From assembly GCA_902519435.1 (NCBI GenBank), contig CABYKC010000001.1, positions 22,445-86,444 on the forward strand: a DNA stretch of 64,000 nt, read 5' to 3'. Made by a program: the position numbers and the translations under genes. This DNA comes from an uncultured Alphaproteobacteria bacterium. Lineage in GTDB: Bacteria > Pseudomonadota > Alphaproteobacteria > HIMB59 > GCA-002718135. The notes under the pieces are model-generated. The model did not search any database. It was not told the DNA's origin and saw nothing but the letters and a program-made list of their open reading frames with translations. Position 1 is the stretch's first letter; each line of letters starts with the position of its first letter. Of this stretch, positions 36,306-45,502 are shown in pieces.

Positions 36306-37241
36306 ATGAAAATAATCGCCTGTAATAGTAGCAAATCCCTAGCAGAAAAAATTTCAAAACATATTGATGTGCCATTAGCAGATGCCTCTGTCAGAACTTT
36401 TAACGACAGAGAAATATTTGTCGAAATCAATGAAAATATTAGAGGTGAAGATGTTTTTATTATTCAATCTACATCACATCCAGCAAATGACCATTTAATG
36501 GAACTTTTAATTACAATTGATGCTGCAAGAAGAGGTTCAGCAAAAAGGATTACTGCTGTTATCCCTTATTATGGATACGCAAGACAAGATAGAAAGACTG
36601 GGCCTAGAACACCAATAACTGCCAAACTTGTTGCAAATTTGATTACATCCGCGGGCGCTGATAGGGTATTAACAATGGATTTACATGCTGGTCAAATTCA
36701 AGGTTTTTTTGACATTCCATTAGACAATATTTTTTCTGTAAGACCTATAATCGATGATGTTAAAAAAAGGTTTAATGGAAACAAAGATTTAGTTGTTGCT
36801 TCACCTGATGTTGGCGGTGTTGTTAGAGCTAGAGCTTTTGCTAAAAGGTTAGAGGCTGGACTAGCAATTGCTGATAAAAGAAGAGAAAAGGCTGGTGAGT
36901 CTGAAGTGATGAATATTATTGGAGATGTAAAAGATAAAACTTGTATCTTACTAGATGATATAGCTGACTCTGCAGGCACGTTATGTAATGCTGCAGAAGC
37001 TCTAAGTAAAAATGGAGCTAAAGAAATTTATTCTTATATTGTGCATGGAGTATTATCTGGAGATGCGCTAAAAAAGATTGAAAATTCAAGCATAAAAGAA
37101 TTGGTACTAACAGATACAATTGAGCCTTCTAAGGAGGTAAAAAGCACAAAAAACATTAGACATATTAGTATTGCTCCTTTAATGGGTGATGCGATTAAAA
37201 GGATTAACACTGATACTTCAGTGTCCGCCCTTTTCGATTAA
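36306..37241 (+). CDS. prs: Ribose-phosphate pyrophosphokinase
   Basis: A 311-residue PRPP synthase. Visible are [10 protein letters not shown] (96-105), [17 protein letters not shown] (about 130-146), ADKRRE and the PRPP-binding loop [11 protein letters not shown] near 220. It makes PRPP from ribose 5-phosphate and ATP for purine, pyrimidine, His, Trp and NAD synthesis. It precedes rplY and pth, a classic proteobacterial order. Confidence 0.96.
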   Translation: MKIIACNSSKSLAEKISKHIDVPLADASVRTFNDREIFVEINENIRGEDVFIIQSTSHPANDHLMELLITIDAARRGSAKRITAVIPYYGYARQDRKTGPRTPITAKLVANLITSAGADRVLTMDLHAGQIQGFFDIPLDNIFSVRPIIDDVKKRFNGNKDLVVASPDVGGVVRARAFAKRLEAGLAIADKRREKAGESEVMNIIGDVKDKTCILLDDIADSAGTLCNAAEALSKNGAKEIYSYIVHGVLSGDALKKIENSSIKELVLTDTIEPSKEVKSTKNIRHISIAPLMGDAIKRINTDTSVSALFD

Positions 37242-37255
37242 GTTTTTTTTATTTT

Positions 37256-37933
37256 ATGAGTGATTTTAAAGCGATAGAAAGAAATAAAGATATTGGTTCA
37301 AATCATAGTCTTTTAATGAAGGGATTGGTCCCTGGTATTATTTATGGCAAGGGAACTGAGCCTAAGAAGATTGCTCTAGAAGATAAAATAATCAAAAAAT
37401 TAATGGGTACTGGTTCTTTTTATTCAACAATTATCGATCTTGATGTTGATGGAAAGAAAGAAAAAATACTTCCTAAACAATTACAATATCATCCTGTAAG
37501 TGATCGACTTATACATTTTGATTTTTTAAGAGTTCAGGAAAATACGAAAGTAAACGTTGAAATTCCTGTTGAGTTTTTAAATCAAGATAAATGTCCTGGT
37601 TTGAAAAAAGGTGGAGTTTTAAATACTGTAAGAAGACTTGTTGAACTAACATGTAATGCAAATAATATACCTAGCAAACTTGAATTTGATCTAATTGAAA
37701 GTGAAATAGGTGACGCAGTTAAGATTAGTAATATTCAACTACCTGATGGAGTTGCTCCTACTATTAAAGATAGAGATTTCGTAATAGCTACCTTAGTTCC
37801 GCCAACTGTAGAAGTTGAAACTAAAACTGAAGAAACAACTGAAGAAGGTGCAACAGAGGGTAGTGAAGAAAAATCAGAGGAAAAGAAGGAAGAAACTTCT
37901 GATAATAAAGAAGAAAATAAAGAATCTAAGTAA
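37256..37933 (+). CDS. rplY: 50S ribosomal protein L25 (CTC type)
   Basis: A 225-residue long form of L25. The N-terminal domain binds 5S rRNA (LVPGIIYGKG near 28), the central beta domain has HFDFLRVQENTKVNVEIPVEF, and the last 35 residues are a strongly acidic Glu/Lys/Thr tail. Such tails are common in the CTC form. It starts 14 bases after prs. Confidence 0.93.
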   Translation: MSDFKAIERNKDIGSNHSLLMKGLVPGIIYGKGTEPKKIALEDKIIKKLMGTGSFYSTIIDLDVDGKKEKILPKQLQYHPVSDRLIHFDFLRVQENTKVNVEIPVEFLNQDKCPGLKKGGVLNTVRRLVELTCNANNIPSKLEFDLIESEIGDAVKISNIQLPDGVAPTIKDRDFVIATLVPPTVEVETKTEETTEEGATEGSEEKSEEKKEETSDNKEENKESK

Positions 37934-37954
37934 CTTTACTTTATATTTCATTTT

Positions 37955-38515
37955 ATGTTTTTAATTTGTGGACTTGGAAACCCAGGTGTAAATTATAATA
38001 ATACCAGACATAATGTAGGCTTTCATTTAGCAGATAATATAATCTCACATTTTAATCTTGATAAAATCAAAGAAGATAAGAAAAAAGAATTATATTCAGG
38101 TGTAATTAATAATCAAAAAATCTTTGTGTTAAAACCTCTTACATTCATGAATTTATCTGGAAAAGCTGTTTCAGAAATTGTGAATTTTTATAAAATAAAA
38201 TTAGACCATACTTTTGTTATACATGATGACCTTGATTTAGAATTATCGAAAGTAAAAATAAAACAAGGTGGTGGAAACGGAGGTCATAATGGATTGGAAA
38301 GTATTGACCAATTTATAGGGGAAAATTATTTTAGAATACGTATTGGAATTGATCATCCTGGACATAAAGATTTAGTTTCAAGTTATGTTTTAAATAAATT
38401 TTCAAAATCAGAAGAAGAAATAATAAATAAAAAAATTGATAAAATGGTTAAAAATATAGAATTAATATTTTCAGATATTCCTCTATTTTTAACAAAAATA
38501 AGTGAGAAAAATTAA
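37955..38515 (+). CDS. pth: Peptidyl-tRNA hydrolase
   Basis: A 186-residue enzyme that rescues peptidyl-tRNA. The N-terminal LICGLGNPGVNYNNTRHNVGF includes catalytic H20 and N10-type residues; KPLTFMNLSGKAV, HDDLDL and GGGNGGHNGLESI complete the site. It lies between rplY and ychF as in many proteobacteria. Confidence 0.96.
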   Translation: MFLICGLGNPGVNYNNTRHNVGFHLADNIISHFNLDKIKEDKKKELYSGVINNQKIFVLKPLTFMNLSGKAVSEIVNFYKIKLDHTFVIHDDLDLELSKVKIKQGGGNGGHNGLESIDQFIGENYFRIRIGIDHPGHKDLVSSYVLNKFSKSEEEIINKKIDKMVKNIELIFSDIPLFLTKISEKN

Positions 38516-38517
38516 TT

Positions 38518-39618
38518 ATGGGATTTAAATGTGGGATAGTTGGATTGCCAAATGTTGGTAAATCCACTTTATTCAATGCACTTACCCAATCAAATAAAGC
38601 GGAAGCTGCAAATTATCCATTTGCAACTATAGAACCAAATATAGGAAGAGTTGCAGTGCCCGATGACAGATTAGACAAACTTGCAATCATTGGAAAGAGT
38701 GAAAAAATAATCCCTTCTTTCATGGATTTTGTTGATATTGCAGGATTAGTAAAAGGAGCCTCACAAGGAGAAGGTTTAGGAAATAAATTTTTAGGGCATG
38801 TAAGAGAAGTTGATGCAATAGCACATGTTGTTAGATGCTTTGAAGATACTAACATTACTCATGTATCATCAAAAATTGATCCATTAGATGATATTGAAAC
38901 AATAAATTTAGAATTACAATTGGCTGATCTTGAAAGCTTAAATAATAAAAAAACTAGTTTAGAAAAAAAATTAAAAGCAAATGATAAAGAAGCTAAAGAT
39001 CAATTCGATATAATAAATAAAATCTTACAAATGCTAGATGCTAATAGTATCTTAAAAATTGATGAATTCGCTAGTAATGAAATTGACTTTGTGAATAGTC
39101 TTAACTTAATTAGTCTAAAGCCTACTATGTACATATGTAATGTAGATGAAGAATCTATTCACACTGGAAACGAGTTATCAAAAAAAGTCATCGAGTTTGC
39201 TAAAAAAAATAATCATTCTGTAGTTTTAATCTCTGCATCAATAGAAGCACAAATAGCAGAATTAGATAATGAAGAAGAAAAACTTGAATTTCTAAAAGAA
39301 CTTAATTTAGATCAAACAACATTGAATAAGGTTATAAAATCAGGATATGAACTTTTAGGTTTGATAAACTATTTTACATGTGGTCCAAAAGAAACAAGAT
39401 CATGGACAATAAAAAAAGAAACACTTGCACCTCAAGCTGCTGGAAAAATTCACACTGATTTTGAAAAAGGATTTATTAGAGCAGAGACTATCTCTTATGA
39501 AGACTATATAGAAAATAATGGCGATGCTGGAAGTAGAGATTCGGGAAAGCTAAGACAAGAAGGTAAAGATTATATCGTCAAAGATGGTGATGTAATGAAC
39601 TTTTTGTTTAATGTCTAA
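38518..39618 (+). CDS. ychF: Redox-regulated ribosome-associated GTPase/ATPase YchF (Ola1 type)
   Basis: A 366-residue Obg-superfamily protein with P-loop GLPNVGKST (9-17), the switch region FVDIAGLVKGASQGEGLGN, a coiled-coil insertion and a C-terminal TGS domain (about 283-365). YchF proteins prefer ATP and act in translation and stress response. Its stop overlaps the convergent petC stop by four bases (CTAA). Confidence 0.95.
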   Translation: MGFKCGIVGLPNVGKSTLFNALTQSNKAEAANYPFATIEPNIGRVAVPDDRLDKLAIIGKSEKIIPSFMDFVDIAGLVKGASQGEGLGNKFLGHVREVDAIAHVVRCFEDTNITHVSSKIDPLDDIETINLELQLADLESLNNKKTSLEKKLKANDKEAKDQFDIINKILQMLDANSILKIDEFASNEIDFVNSLNLISLKPTMYICNVDEESIHTGNELSKKVIEFAKKNNHSVVLISASIEAQIAELDNEEEKLEFLKELNLDQTTLNKVIKSGYELLGLINYFTCGPKETRSWTIKKETLAPQAAGKIHTDFEKGFIRAETISYEDYIENNGDAGSRDSGKLRQEGKDYIVKDGDVMNFLFNV

Positions 39619-40364
39619 GTGACGTCTCGCCAAAGTCTGTTTTTTGCTAAGTACACAATTGTTCCTAGAATAATAAAGAATAATATTACTTTAATTCCTA
39701 AATTTTTTCTTTCTTCCATTTCTGGTTCAGCAGCCCAGTGAAGAAAATGTGTTACATCAGCCGATAACTGTTCTGCATTATTATCAGTGCCATCATCATA
39801 ATCTACACTTCCATCGGCTATAGGTGCTGGCATAGCTATTTGATTTCCAGCCATCCATTTATTGTACCACATTCCATCACCGACCTCCATTCCCTTTGGA
39901 GGTTCAACATAACCTAGAAGAAGGTTATAAATATAATCAACTCCATATTTTCTAGCTTTTGTAATTACACTCAAATCTGGAGGATAAGCTCCATTATTAT
40001 TTGCTCTTGCTTCGTTATCATTGGCATATGGATTAACAAATCTATCTGCTGGTCTAGCCGGTCTTTCAAACATTTCACCATCATCATTTGGACCGTCTAA
40101 TACAGTATATTCAGAAGCAATTACTTTTACTTGAGCCTCAGAAAAACCAACATCAATTAGATCTCTGTAATATAGCAGTTTCATTGAATGACATCCTGCA
40201 CATACTTCTCTATAAACTTTATAGCCCCTTTGAATTGCGGCTCTATCAAAAGTTCCCGTTACACCTTTAAAAGACCAATCATGTTTTGGCATTTTTTCAG
40301 TACTCATTTCTGCAGCAAATAAATTTGAAGAGAATAATAGAAAAATAATAAGTAATAGGCGCAT
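39615..40364 (-). CDS. petC: Ubiquinol-cytochrome c reductase, cytochrome c1
   Basis: A 249-residue cytochrome c1. A signal peptide (1-18) precedes the haem motif CAGCH (C55, C58, H59); M178 in QIAMPAP is the likely sixth ligand. A single C-terminal helix (about 222-242) anchors it so that the haem faces the periplasm. It carries electrons from the Rieske protein to soluble cytochrome c. It is the last gene of petABC. Confidence 0.95.
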   Translation of the reverse strand: MRLLLIIFLLFSSNLFAAEMSTEKMPKHDWSFKGVTGTFDRAAIQRGYKVYREVCAGCHSMKLLYYRDLIDVGFSEAQVKVIASEYTVLDGPNDDGEMFERPARPADRFVNPYANDNEARANNNGAYPPDLSVITKARKYGVDYIYNLLLGYVEPPKGMEVGDGMWYNKWMAGNQIAMPAPIADGSVDYDDGTDNNAEQLSADVTHFLHWAAEPEMEERKNLGIKVILFFIILGTIVYLAKNRLWRDVT

Positions 40365-41656
40365 TATAGATTTGTATCTTTTTGCATTGCTGGTGAAGGA
40401 ATTCCTTTTTCTCCTCCACCAATATTAGGAGCTATATTTTTAGCATAAACATCACTAATACTGAGCGGTAGCTTACTTGGCTTCTCTATCCAACCAACAA
40501 AAGGTGTAATGATAAAGAAAAAACCAAAGTAGTAAAGTAAACCTACTCTAGCAATTAAAAGATATAAACCTTCAGCAGGAAGCATACCAACGTAGCCTAA
40601 TGCAAAGAAGTTAACAAAAAAGCCCATCATAAACCACTTATATATAGGTCTATAATTACAGCTTCTCACTTTTGATCTATCAAGCCAAGGTAGAACAAAG
40701 AGAATTACTATCGCACCAAACATTAGGAGAACTCCTCCTAATTTATCAGGTACTGCTCTTAAAATTGCATAAAAAGGTGCAAGATACCAGTTTGGAACAA
40801 TGTGAGCTGGAGTAACAAGTGGATCTGCTGGAATATAATTATCAACTTCAGCCATAAGATTTGGTCCAAAGAATATTACTGCAGAAATAGCAACACCAAA
40901 AGCACACATAGCTACTGTATCTTTAATTAACATATATGGAAAAAAGTTTACTGAGTCATTGTTAGTTTTAATATCAATCCCATCAGGATTATTTGAACCA
41001 TGAACATGAACTGCAGCAACATGTAAACCTACAACACCAAAAATAACAAATGGTAAAACATAATGAAGAGCAAAGAAACGGTTTAAAGTAGCATTTCCAA
41101 CATTGTAATCACCAAGAAGCCATGTCTTTAATCCCTCACCAATAAATGGAATTGCACTAAATAAATTTGTTATAACTGTAGCTCCCCAATAAGACATTTG
41201 TCCCCACGGTAATGTATAACCAAGAAAAGAAGTTGCCATCATTAATAAAAATATGAATACACCTAAAATCCAATTAAGCTCTCTTGGATATTTGTAAGAA
41301 CCAAAATACATTGCTCTAACTATATGAATGTAAACTATAATGAAGAAAAAGGCTGCACCATTGGAATGAATGTATCGCATTAACCAACCGTAATTGACAT
41401 CTCGCATTATTCTTTCAACACTATCAAATGCCATATCAGTATGTGGTGTGTAATTCATTGCAAGAAAAATTCCGCTTACTATCATTGTAACAAGCGTAAT
41501 TGTTGCTAATGCACCAAAACTCCAAAAATAATTACAATTTTTAGGCATTGGATAATCACCGTATTCTTTTTTGAAATAAGAAATAATTGGTAAACGAAAC
41601 TCTATCCAATTGAGGACAGGATTTTTAAACTGATGTACTTTTCTATTCTTATCCAT
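40364..41656 (-). CDS. petB: Ubiquinol-cytochrome c reductase, cytochrome b
   Basis: A 430-residue membrane protein with eight helices. The haem ligands are H97/H111 and H198/H212, with the expected 14-residue spacing within each helix pair. The quinol-oxidation motif, PEWY in most alphaproteobacteria and mitochondria, reads PNWY (288-291) here. The frame is clean and the rest of the protein is typical. The stop and the petC start share one base (TAATG). Confidence 0.96.
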   Translation of the reverse strand: MDKNRKVHQFKNPVLNWIEFRLPIISYFKKEYGDYPMPKNCNYFWSFGALATITLVTMIVSGIFLAMNYTPHTDMAFDSVERIMRDVNYGWLMRYIHSNGAAFFFIIVYIHIVRAMYFGSYKYPRELNWILGVFIFLLMMATSFLGYTLPWGQMSYWGATVITNLFSAIPFIGEGLKTWLLGDYNVGNATLNRFFALHYVLPFVIFGVVGLHVAAVHVHGSNNPDGIDIKTNNDSVNFFPYMLIKDTVAMCAFGVAISAVIFFGPNLMAEVDNYIPADPLVTPAHIVPNWYLAPFYAILRAVPDKLGGVLLMFGAIVILFVLPWLDRSKVRSCNYRPIYKWFMMGFFVNFFALGYVGMLPAEGLYLLIARVGLLYYFGFFFIITPFVGWIEKPSKLPLSISDVYAKNIAPNIGGGEKGIPSPAMQKDTNL

Positions 41657-41657
41657 G

Positions 41658-42185
41658 TTATCCTATCTTTATAGTATTATCATTTAAAAAGGTATAGGGC
41701 GGAACGTCCAAGTTTTTTGGGGCTGGTCCCTTTCTTATCCTACCTGATGTATCGTAATGTGAACCATGACATGGGCAGTACCAACCATCGTACTCACCTT
41801 TCATATCAGAAACTTTCTGACCAAGCGGAACACAACCTAAGTGTGTGCATACTCCCACTAAGACCAACCATTCTTCTTTTTGTACTCTATCTGCATCATC
41901 TTGTGGATCTCTTAAGTCAGAAGCTTGAACCATTTTAGCTGCATCAATCTCATCTTTTGTTCTTTTTTTAATGAAAACAGGTTTTCCACGCCACTTTATT
42001 GTTATACTTTGACCTTCTTCAATAGCACTAATATCTACTTCGGTTGATCCTGCAGCTAATGTATCTTCTGCTGGACTCATACTTTTTAGAAAAGGCCATA
42101 TGAAAGCAGCTGTTCCAACAGCACCAAGCGTTACGGTGCTAAGTTGTAGGAAATCTCTTCTCTTATTTTTGGGTTTTTTAGCCAT
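41658..42185 (-). CDS. petA: Ubiquinol-cytochrome c reductase, Rieske iron-sulfur subunit
   Basis: A 175-residue Rieske protein with a twin-arginine type N terminus (RRDFLQ, 9-14) and one membrane helix. Cluster ligands are C113, H115, C137 and H140, with C118 and C139 placed for the usual disulfide. It accepts electrons from quinol and moves between cytochromes b and c1. It is the first gene of the operon; the 95-base gap to the divergent trmL must hold the promoter. Confidence 0.96.
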   Translation of the reverse strand: MAKKPKNKRRDFLQLSTVTLGAVGTAAFIWPFLKSMSPAEDTLAAGSTEVDISAIEEGQSITIKWRGKPVFIKKRTKDEIDAAKMVQASDLRDPQDDADRVQKEEWLVLVGVCTHLGCVPLGQKVSDMKGEYDGWYCPCHGSHYDTSGRIRKGPAPKNLDVPPYTFLNDNTIKIG

Positions 42186-42280
42186 TTATTGTGAATTTCT
42201 TATATCTTAATTACTCAAAAAAATACTTTTTAAATATGTGCCAGCGTGACGCAAGTAATAAAATAATATAGTAAAAAAAC

Positions 42281-42727
42281 ATGAGAATTGCTCTATTTGA
42301 ACCCGACATACCACAGAATGCAGGAAACATATTTAGACTAGGTGCCTGTCTTGGAATACCAGTAGATATAATAGAGCCAGCTGGCTTTGTGATTGACGAT
42401 AAGAGATTAAAAAGAGCATCAATGGATTACTATGATTATCTAGAATTAAAAAAACATTTAAGTTGGGATAAATTTTATGAGTGGTCAAAAGATAATTCAT
42501 ATCGACTCATTCTTCTAACAACTAAAAGTAAAAAAAGTTATTTCGATTATAAATTTCAAACAAATGATATTATTTTATTTGGCAGAGAAAGTGCAGGAGC
42601 ACCTGATTTTGTTCATAGCTCTGTCGATGAAAGATTAACAATACCAATGATAAAGGGGCCTAGATCGATTAATCTTAGTAGTTCAGTTGCTATTGTAGCT
42701 GGTGAAATGTTACGTCAATTAGCTTAA
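42281..42727 (+). CDS. trmL: tRNA (cytidine(34)-2'-O)-methyltransferase
   Basis: A 148-residue SPOUT methyltransferase. The N-terminal FEPDIPQNAGNIFRLGACLG, then FGRESAGAP near 103 and IPMIKGPRSINLSSSVAIVAGE at the end form the knotted SAM site. TrmL methylates the wobble base of leucine tRNAs. It is divergent from petABC and its stop overlaps the convergent pirin stop by TTAA. Confidence 0.92.
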   Translation: MRIALFEPDIPQNAGNIFRLGACLGIPVDIIEPAGFVIDDKRLKRASMDYYDYLELKKHLSWDKFYEWSKDNSYRLILLTTKSKKSYFDYKFQTNDIILFGRESAGAPDFVHSSVDERLTIPMIKGPRSINLSSSVAIVAGEMLRQLA

Positions 42728-43581
42728 GCTAAGCTTCCCATCTTTCCTTCTTGATAGTCCATCATTGCTTGCTTGATTTCTCCTTCAGAATTCGCCACAA
42801 AAGGACCATAACGTGCAACAGGTTCTTTAAGTGGCTTACCTGCTAAAACTAGGTAGGATCCTTTTTCTGATATTGATGTAAGTTGAATCTCATCACTTGA
42901 CTGATCAAAGTAAATCATATCACCTTTATTAGCGATTTTATCTTCCTCGTTAAATTGTAATTGACCATCGATAATATAGATCATAAGATTTTGTTCTTTA
43001 TCAACATTAAACTTTGTCATATCTGGTTTTGAAAATTGAATATCAAATATTGATACAGGTGAATATGTTTGAACTTTGGATTTGGTTCCATTTATTTCAC
43101 CCACAAGAACTTTAATTTCTATATTTGCATTTTCAGATACTGTTGGAATAGTGTTTCTTTTAATATGTTGGTAACAAGGTTTCACTTTTTTATTTTTTTG
43201 TGGAAGGTTTACCCAAATTTGTAATCCTTGCATGATACCACCACTCTTCTTAAATTTTTCTGTTACTAATTCAGAGTGGATTATACCTGATCCAGTTGTC
43301 ATCCATTGTACATCACCAGTTTCAATTTCTGCTTGTCCTCCAAATGAATCTCTATGCTCTACTTCACCACCAAGCATATAAGTAATTGCCTCAAATCCAC
43401 AATGAGGATGTGCTGGTACACCAGTTGCACCTCCTGGCTCATAATTAATTGGGCCGAAATGATCAAAAAGAAGAAATGGATCATTTTCTCTCATTCCAGG
43501 GACAGGGAAAGCTCTCGTTACAGGTATCCCGTCACCCTCGAAAGTCTTCATACACTCTTTAATTTCTAATGCTTTTCTCAT
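42724..43581 (-). CDS. Pirin-family bicupin
   Basis: A 285-residue pirin. The N-terminal cupin has the metal-site motif HPHCGFEAITYMLGGEVEHRDSFGG and later GSGIIHSE. Bacterial pirins can act as quercetin dioxygenases or as regulators of metabolic enzymes. It is divergent from the tiny Cys-rich gene at 43614, 32 bases apart. No specific substrate is evident. Confidence 0.9.
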   Translation of the reverse strand: MRKALEIKECMKTFEGDGIPVTRAFPVPGMRENDPFLLFDHFGPINYEPGGATGVPAHPHCGFEAITYMLGGEVEHRDSFGGQAEIETGDVQWMTTGSGIIHSELVTEKFKKSGGIMQGLQIWVNLPQKNKKVKPCYQHIKRNTIPTVSENANIEIKVLVGEINGTKSKVQTYSPVSIFDIQFSKPDMTKFNVDKEQNLMIYIIDGQLQFNEEDKIANKGDMIYFDQSSDEIQLTSISEKGSYLVLAGKPLKEPVARYGPFVANSEGEIKQAMMDYQEGKMGSLA

Positions 43582-43584
43582 TTG

Positions 43585-43606
43585 TATTTTAAATTATTAT
43601 AAAATA
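43585..43606. promoter_or_regulatory. AT-rich inverted repeat between pirin and Cys-rich peptide genes
   Basis: TATTTTA (43585-43591) and TAAAATA (43600-43606) flank eight bases in the 32-base divergent gap. It may be an operator, but the composition makes chance likely. Confidence 0.25.
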
Positions 43607-43613
43607 TATAGGT

Positions 43614-43703
43614 ATGATTATGAAAAATCAAAATCCAAACCCACCAAAGTGTGGTTGCAGCTGCAGCTGTTGTTGCACTTGTGAAGGTGGAGATTGCTGT
43701 TAA
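43614..43703 (+). CDS. Tiny Cys-rich peptide (29 residues, 9 Cys)
   Basis: This short reading frame encodes 29 residues: a polar Asn/Pro leader (KNQNPNPPK) followed by CGCSCSCCCTCEGGDCC, nine cysteines in 17 residues. A weak AGG lies just before the ATG; a second in-frame ATG is at codon 3. Such cysteine density is rare by chance in A+T-rich DNA and suggests a metal-binding peptide similar in idea to small metallothioneins. It lies at the edge of the zinc gene island, divergent from the pirin gene. No named family is recognised, and expression is unproven. Confidence 0.6.
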   Translation: MIMKNQNPNPPKCGCSCSCCCTCEGGDCC

Positions 43704-43770
43704 TAATACATTCTAAATTAAACAAAATTCAGAAATAAATAATTATAATTTAATTTTTTTTAAAATTTTA

Positions 43771-44178
43771 CTATTTTAAATTAATAATAATATCTGACTT
43801 ACTATTTATTGGAGGAAATCTACCAACGATATTAGATCTATATATTTCAGGTCTATGTCTACGTCTCAAAAAACCATCATCAGATTTGCTATAGGATAAT
43901 AGCAGTTCCTCTATTGAATCAATATAAGCAGAATTTTCAGGATCTATATCTCCAAACACATAGGTAAAACAATTTTCTGCGGTAAAGGATACAATACATG
44001 AACGTTTACAATTACTCATGCAATTTACACCTCTTAAAGTTACATTTTTTGTATTTTTAAATTTATCAATTAATTTTTGTGCAAGTTTTTCTCCTGCAAG
44101 TTTATTATTATTTTGAGCTTTATTAAGGGTACATGTGAGACAAACAGATAATATTATTTCTTTTTGTTTTTTTGACAT
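43771..44178 (-). CDS. DUF1636-type Cys-containing protein
   Basis: A 135-residue protein with Cys pairs arranged as in DUF1636/thioredoxin-like ferredoxins: VCLTC (12-16), VNCMSNCKRSC near 52-62 and NCFTYVFGDIDPE. The pattern suggests a bound metal or iron-sulfur cluster. It is at the end of the minus-strand run that includes the CobW GTPase, so a role in metal handling is likely. The biochemical function is not known to me. Confidence 0.75.
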   Translation of the reverse strand: MSKKQKEIILSVCLTCTLNKAQNNNKLAGEKLAQKLIDKFKNTKNVTLRGVNCMSNCKRSCIVSFTAENCFTYVFGDIDPENSAYIDSIEELLLSYSKSDDGFLRRRHRPEIYRSNIVGRFPPINSKSDIIINLK

Positions 44179-44199
44179 TTTTATTCTAAATTTAATAAT

Positions 44200-44454
44200 C
44201 TAATGGGTGTGGTTTGTTAGATTATTAATATCTGACTCCTCTATTTCTTCTATTGATTTTGCAACTCGCCAATTTTTCATTGATCCGTCTTCATTTCTTG
44301 CAGTAATTACAGTTTCGATTGGTGGACAATCAGGCTCATGACAACTGAGCTCAGCAATACTTATTATAGTATTTTCTGGTAATTTATATTTCTTGGAAAT
44401 TAAATGTTTAAGATTTCTTATTTTTTCAACATTTTGAGTTTTACGATTAAACAT
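44200..44454 (-). CDS. Conserved small protein of unknown function, zinc-island neighbour
   Basis: An 84-residue protein. The middle reads ISIAELSCHEPDCPPIETVI with two cysteines and a histidine that could bind metal, followed by a VITARN strand. A His-Thr-His end adds to the metal-binding look. It lies between the WD40 protein and the DUF1636-type gene, 10 bases from the former, so it is probably in the same operon. I do not recognise a function. Confidence 0.7.
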   Translation of the reverse strand: MFNRKTQNVEKIRNLKHLISKKYKLPENTIISIAELSCHEPDCPPIETVITARNEDGSMKNWRVAKSIEEIEESDINNLTNHTH

Positions 44455-44464
44455 ATTTTCTCCT

Positions 44465-45502
44465 TTAATTGTCTGCCCATAAAGATGATAAAAGAATAGA
44501 ACCTTTCATATCCCCAATTAATATTTGTGAATTATCACTAGATATCGCTATTGTTGAAACTTCTGCACCTGTTGAACTTCTAATTATAATTGGTTTTTTA
44601 CTTTCATCAATTTCTGCTAATAAAACTGACCCATCTGTAAAACCGGTGAAAACAGCTTTTTCTCCATTTAGTGCTTTAACAAATGTTGCAAGTTCTTTAC
44701 CACCGTTTGCAACTACAATTGGCTTTCTCCCCATTGGTCCTTCTTTACCATCAAATGGCCAGCAAACTGCATCACTGGATCCAGATGTTACCAAATACGG
44801 TGTATCACCAACCCAAGTAAAACTTTTAATTTTTGATGGATAACCTCTCATTGCTAAATCAGCTTTGTCGTTTATGCGCCAACCATGAATTTGATTTTCT
44901 TGCATTGCAGTTACAATATATTTTGTATCTGGGCTAAACGTTACAGTTCCATGCGATCCTTTCCATGTAAAATTTGATGCTGTCCATTTATTATTATTAA
45001 GTTTCCACACTGTTACTCCACCGTATCTTGAGACCGCAAGACGCTTGCCTTTATTATCAAATGCTAATCCAGCAACAGTACTTTGATGCTCTAAAGTTTG
45101 TGGTTTATCTTTGTTTTTTGTCCAAATATAAACAGTCTTTCCTGATGAACAAACTTTAGTATCTTTGTGGGAAGCTACACAGTCAACCCACTTTGAACCA
45201 AAATTAAAAATTTCATCAATATTTCCATCAGATGATATTTTTAGAAAACGTCCATCTTCTCCTCCCGTTAACACATGATCTTCATAATTTGTCATACTCA
45301 ACACTACACCCTTATGTGCTTTAACAGTTTTAGGATCAGATCCAGATTGAAAAAATCTTACAGTACCGTCTCCAAATCCTACCGCTATTTGATCACGAAT
45401 TGTAACCGCTTCTGTAGCTGGGGCTCCAATATTAAAAATTGAACCTCTTCTTTCAAGTTCAGTTTTATTTGATTTTTGAAGTGTTTCTAGATCAGCATTC
45501 AT
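44465..45502 (-). CDS. WD40-repeat protein
   Basis: A 345-residue beta-propeller protein with about seven WD40-like blades, for example GTVRFFQSG near 50, VLTGGEDGRFLKIS near 95, RLAVSRYGGVTVWKL and QILIGDMKGSILL at the end. It has no signal peptide and is probably cytoplasmic. The start overlaps the CobW stop by four bases (ATGA), so the two are coupled. WD40 proteins scaffold other proteins; the tight link to a metal GTPase hints at a partner role. Confidence 0.85.
   Translation of the reverse strand: MNADLETLQKSNKTELERRGSIFNIGAPATEAVTIRDQIAVGFGDGTVRFFQSGSDPKTVKAHKGVVLSMTNYEDHVLTGGEDGRFLKISSDGNIDEIFNFGSKWVDCVASHKDTKVCSSGKTVYIWTKNKDKPQTLEHQSTVAGLAFDNKGKRLAVSRYGGVTVWKLNNNKWTASNFTWKGSHGTVTFSPDTKYIVTAMQENQIHGWRINDKADLAMRGYPSKIKSFTWVGDTPYLVTSGSSDAVCWPFDGKEGPMGRKPIVVANGGKELATFVKALNGEKAVFTGFTDGSVLLAEIDESKKPIIIRSSTGAEVSTIAISSDNSQILIGDMKGSILLSSLWADN

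Noticed and set aside
42186..42280. GC-rich patch GCCAGCGTGACGC in the petA/trmL gap as a sigma-54 site
   Set aside because: The reverse strand has TGGCAC but lacks the TTGC element at the required distance.
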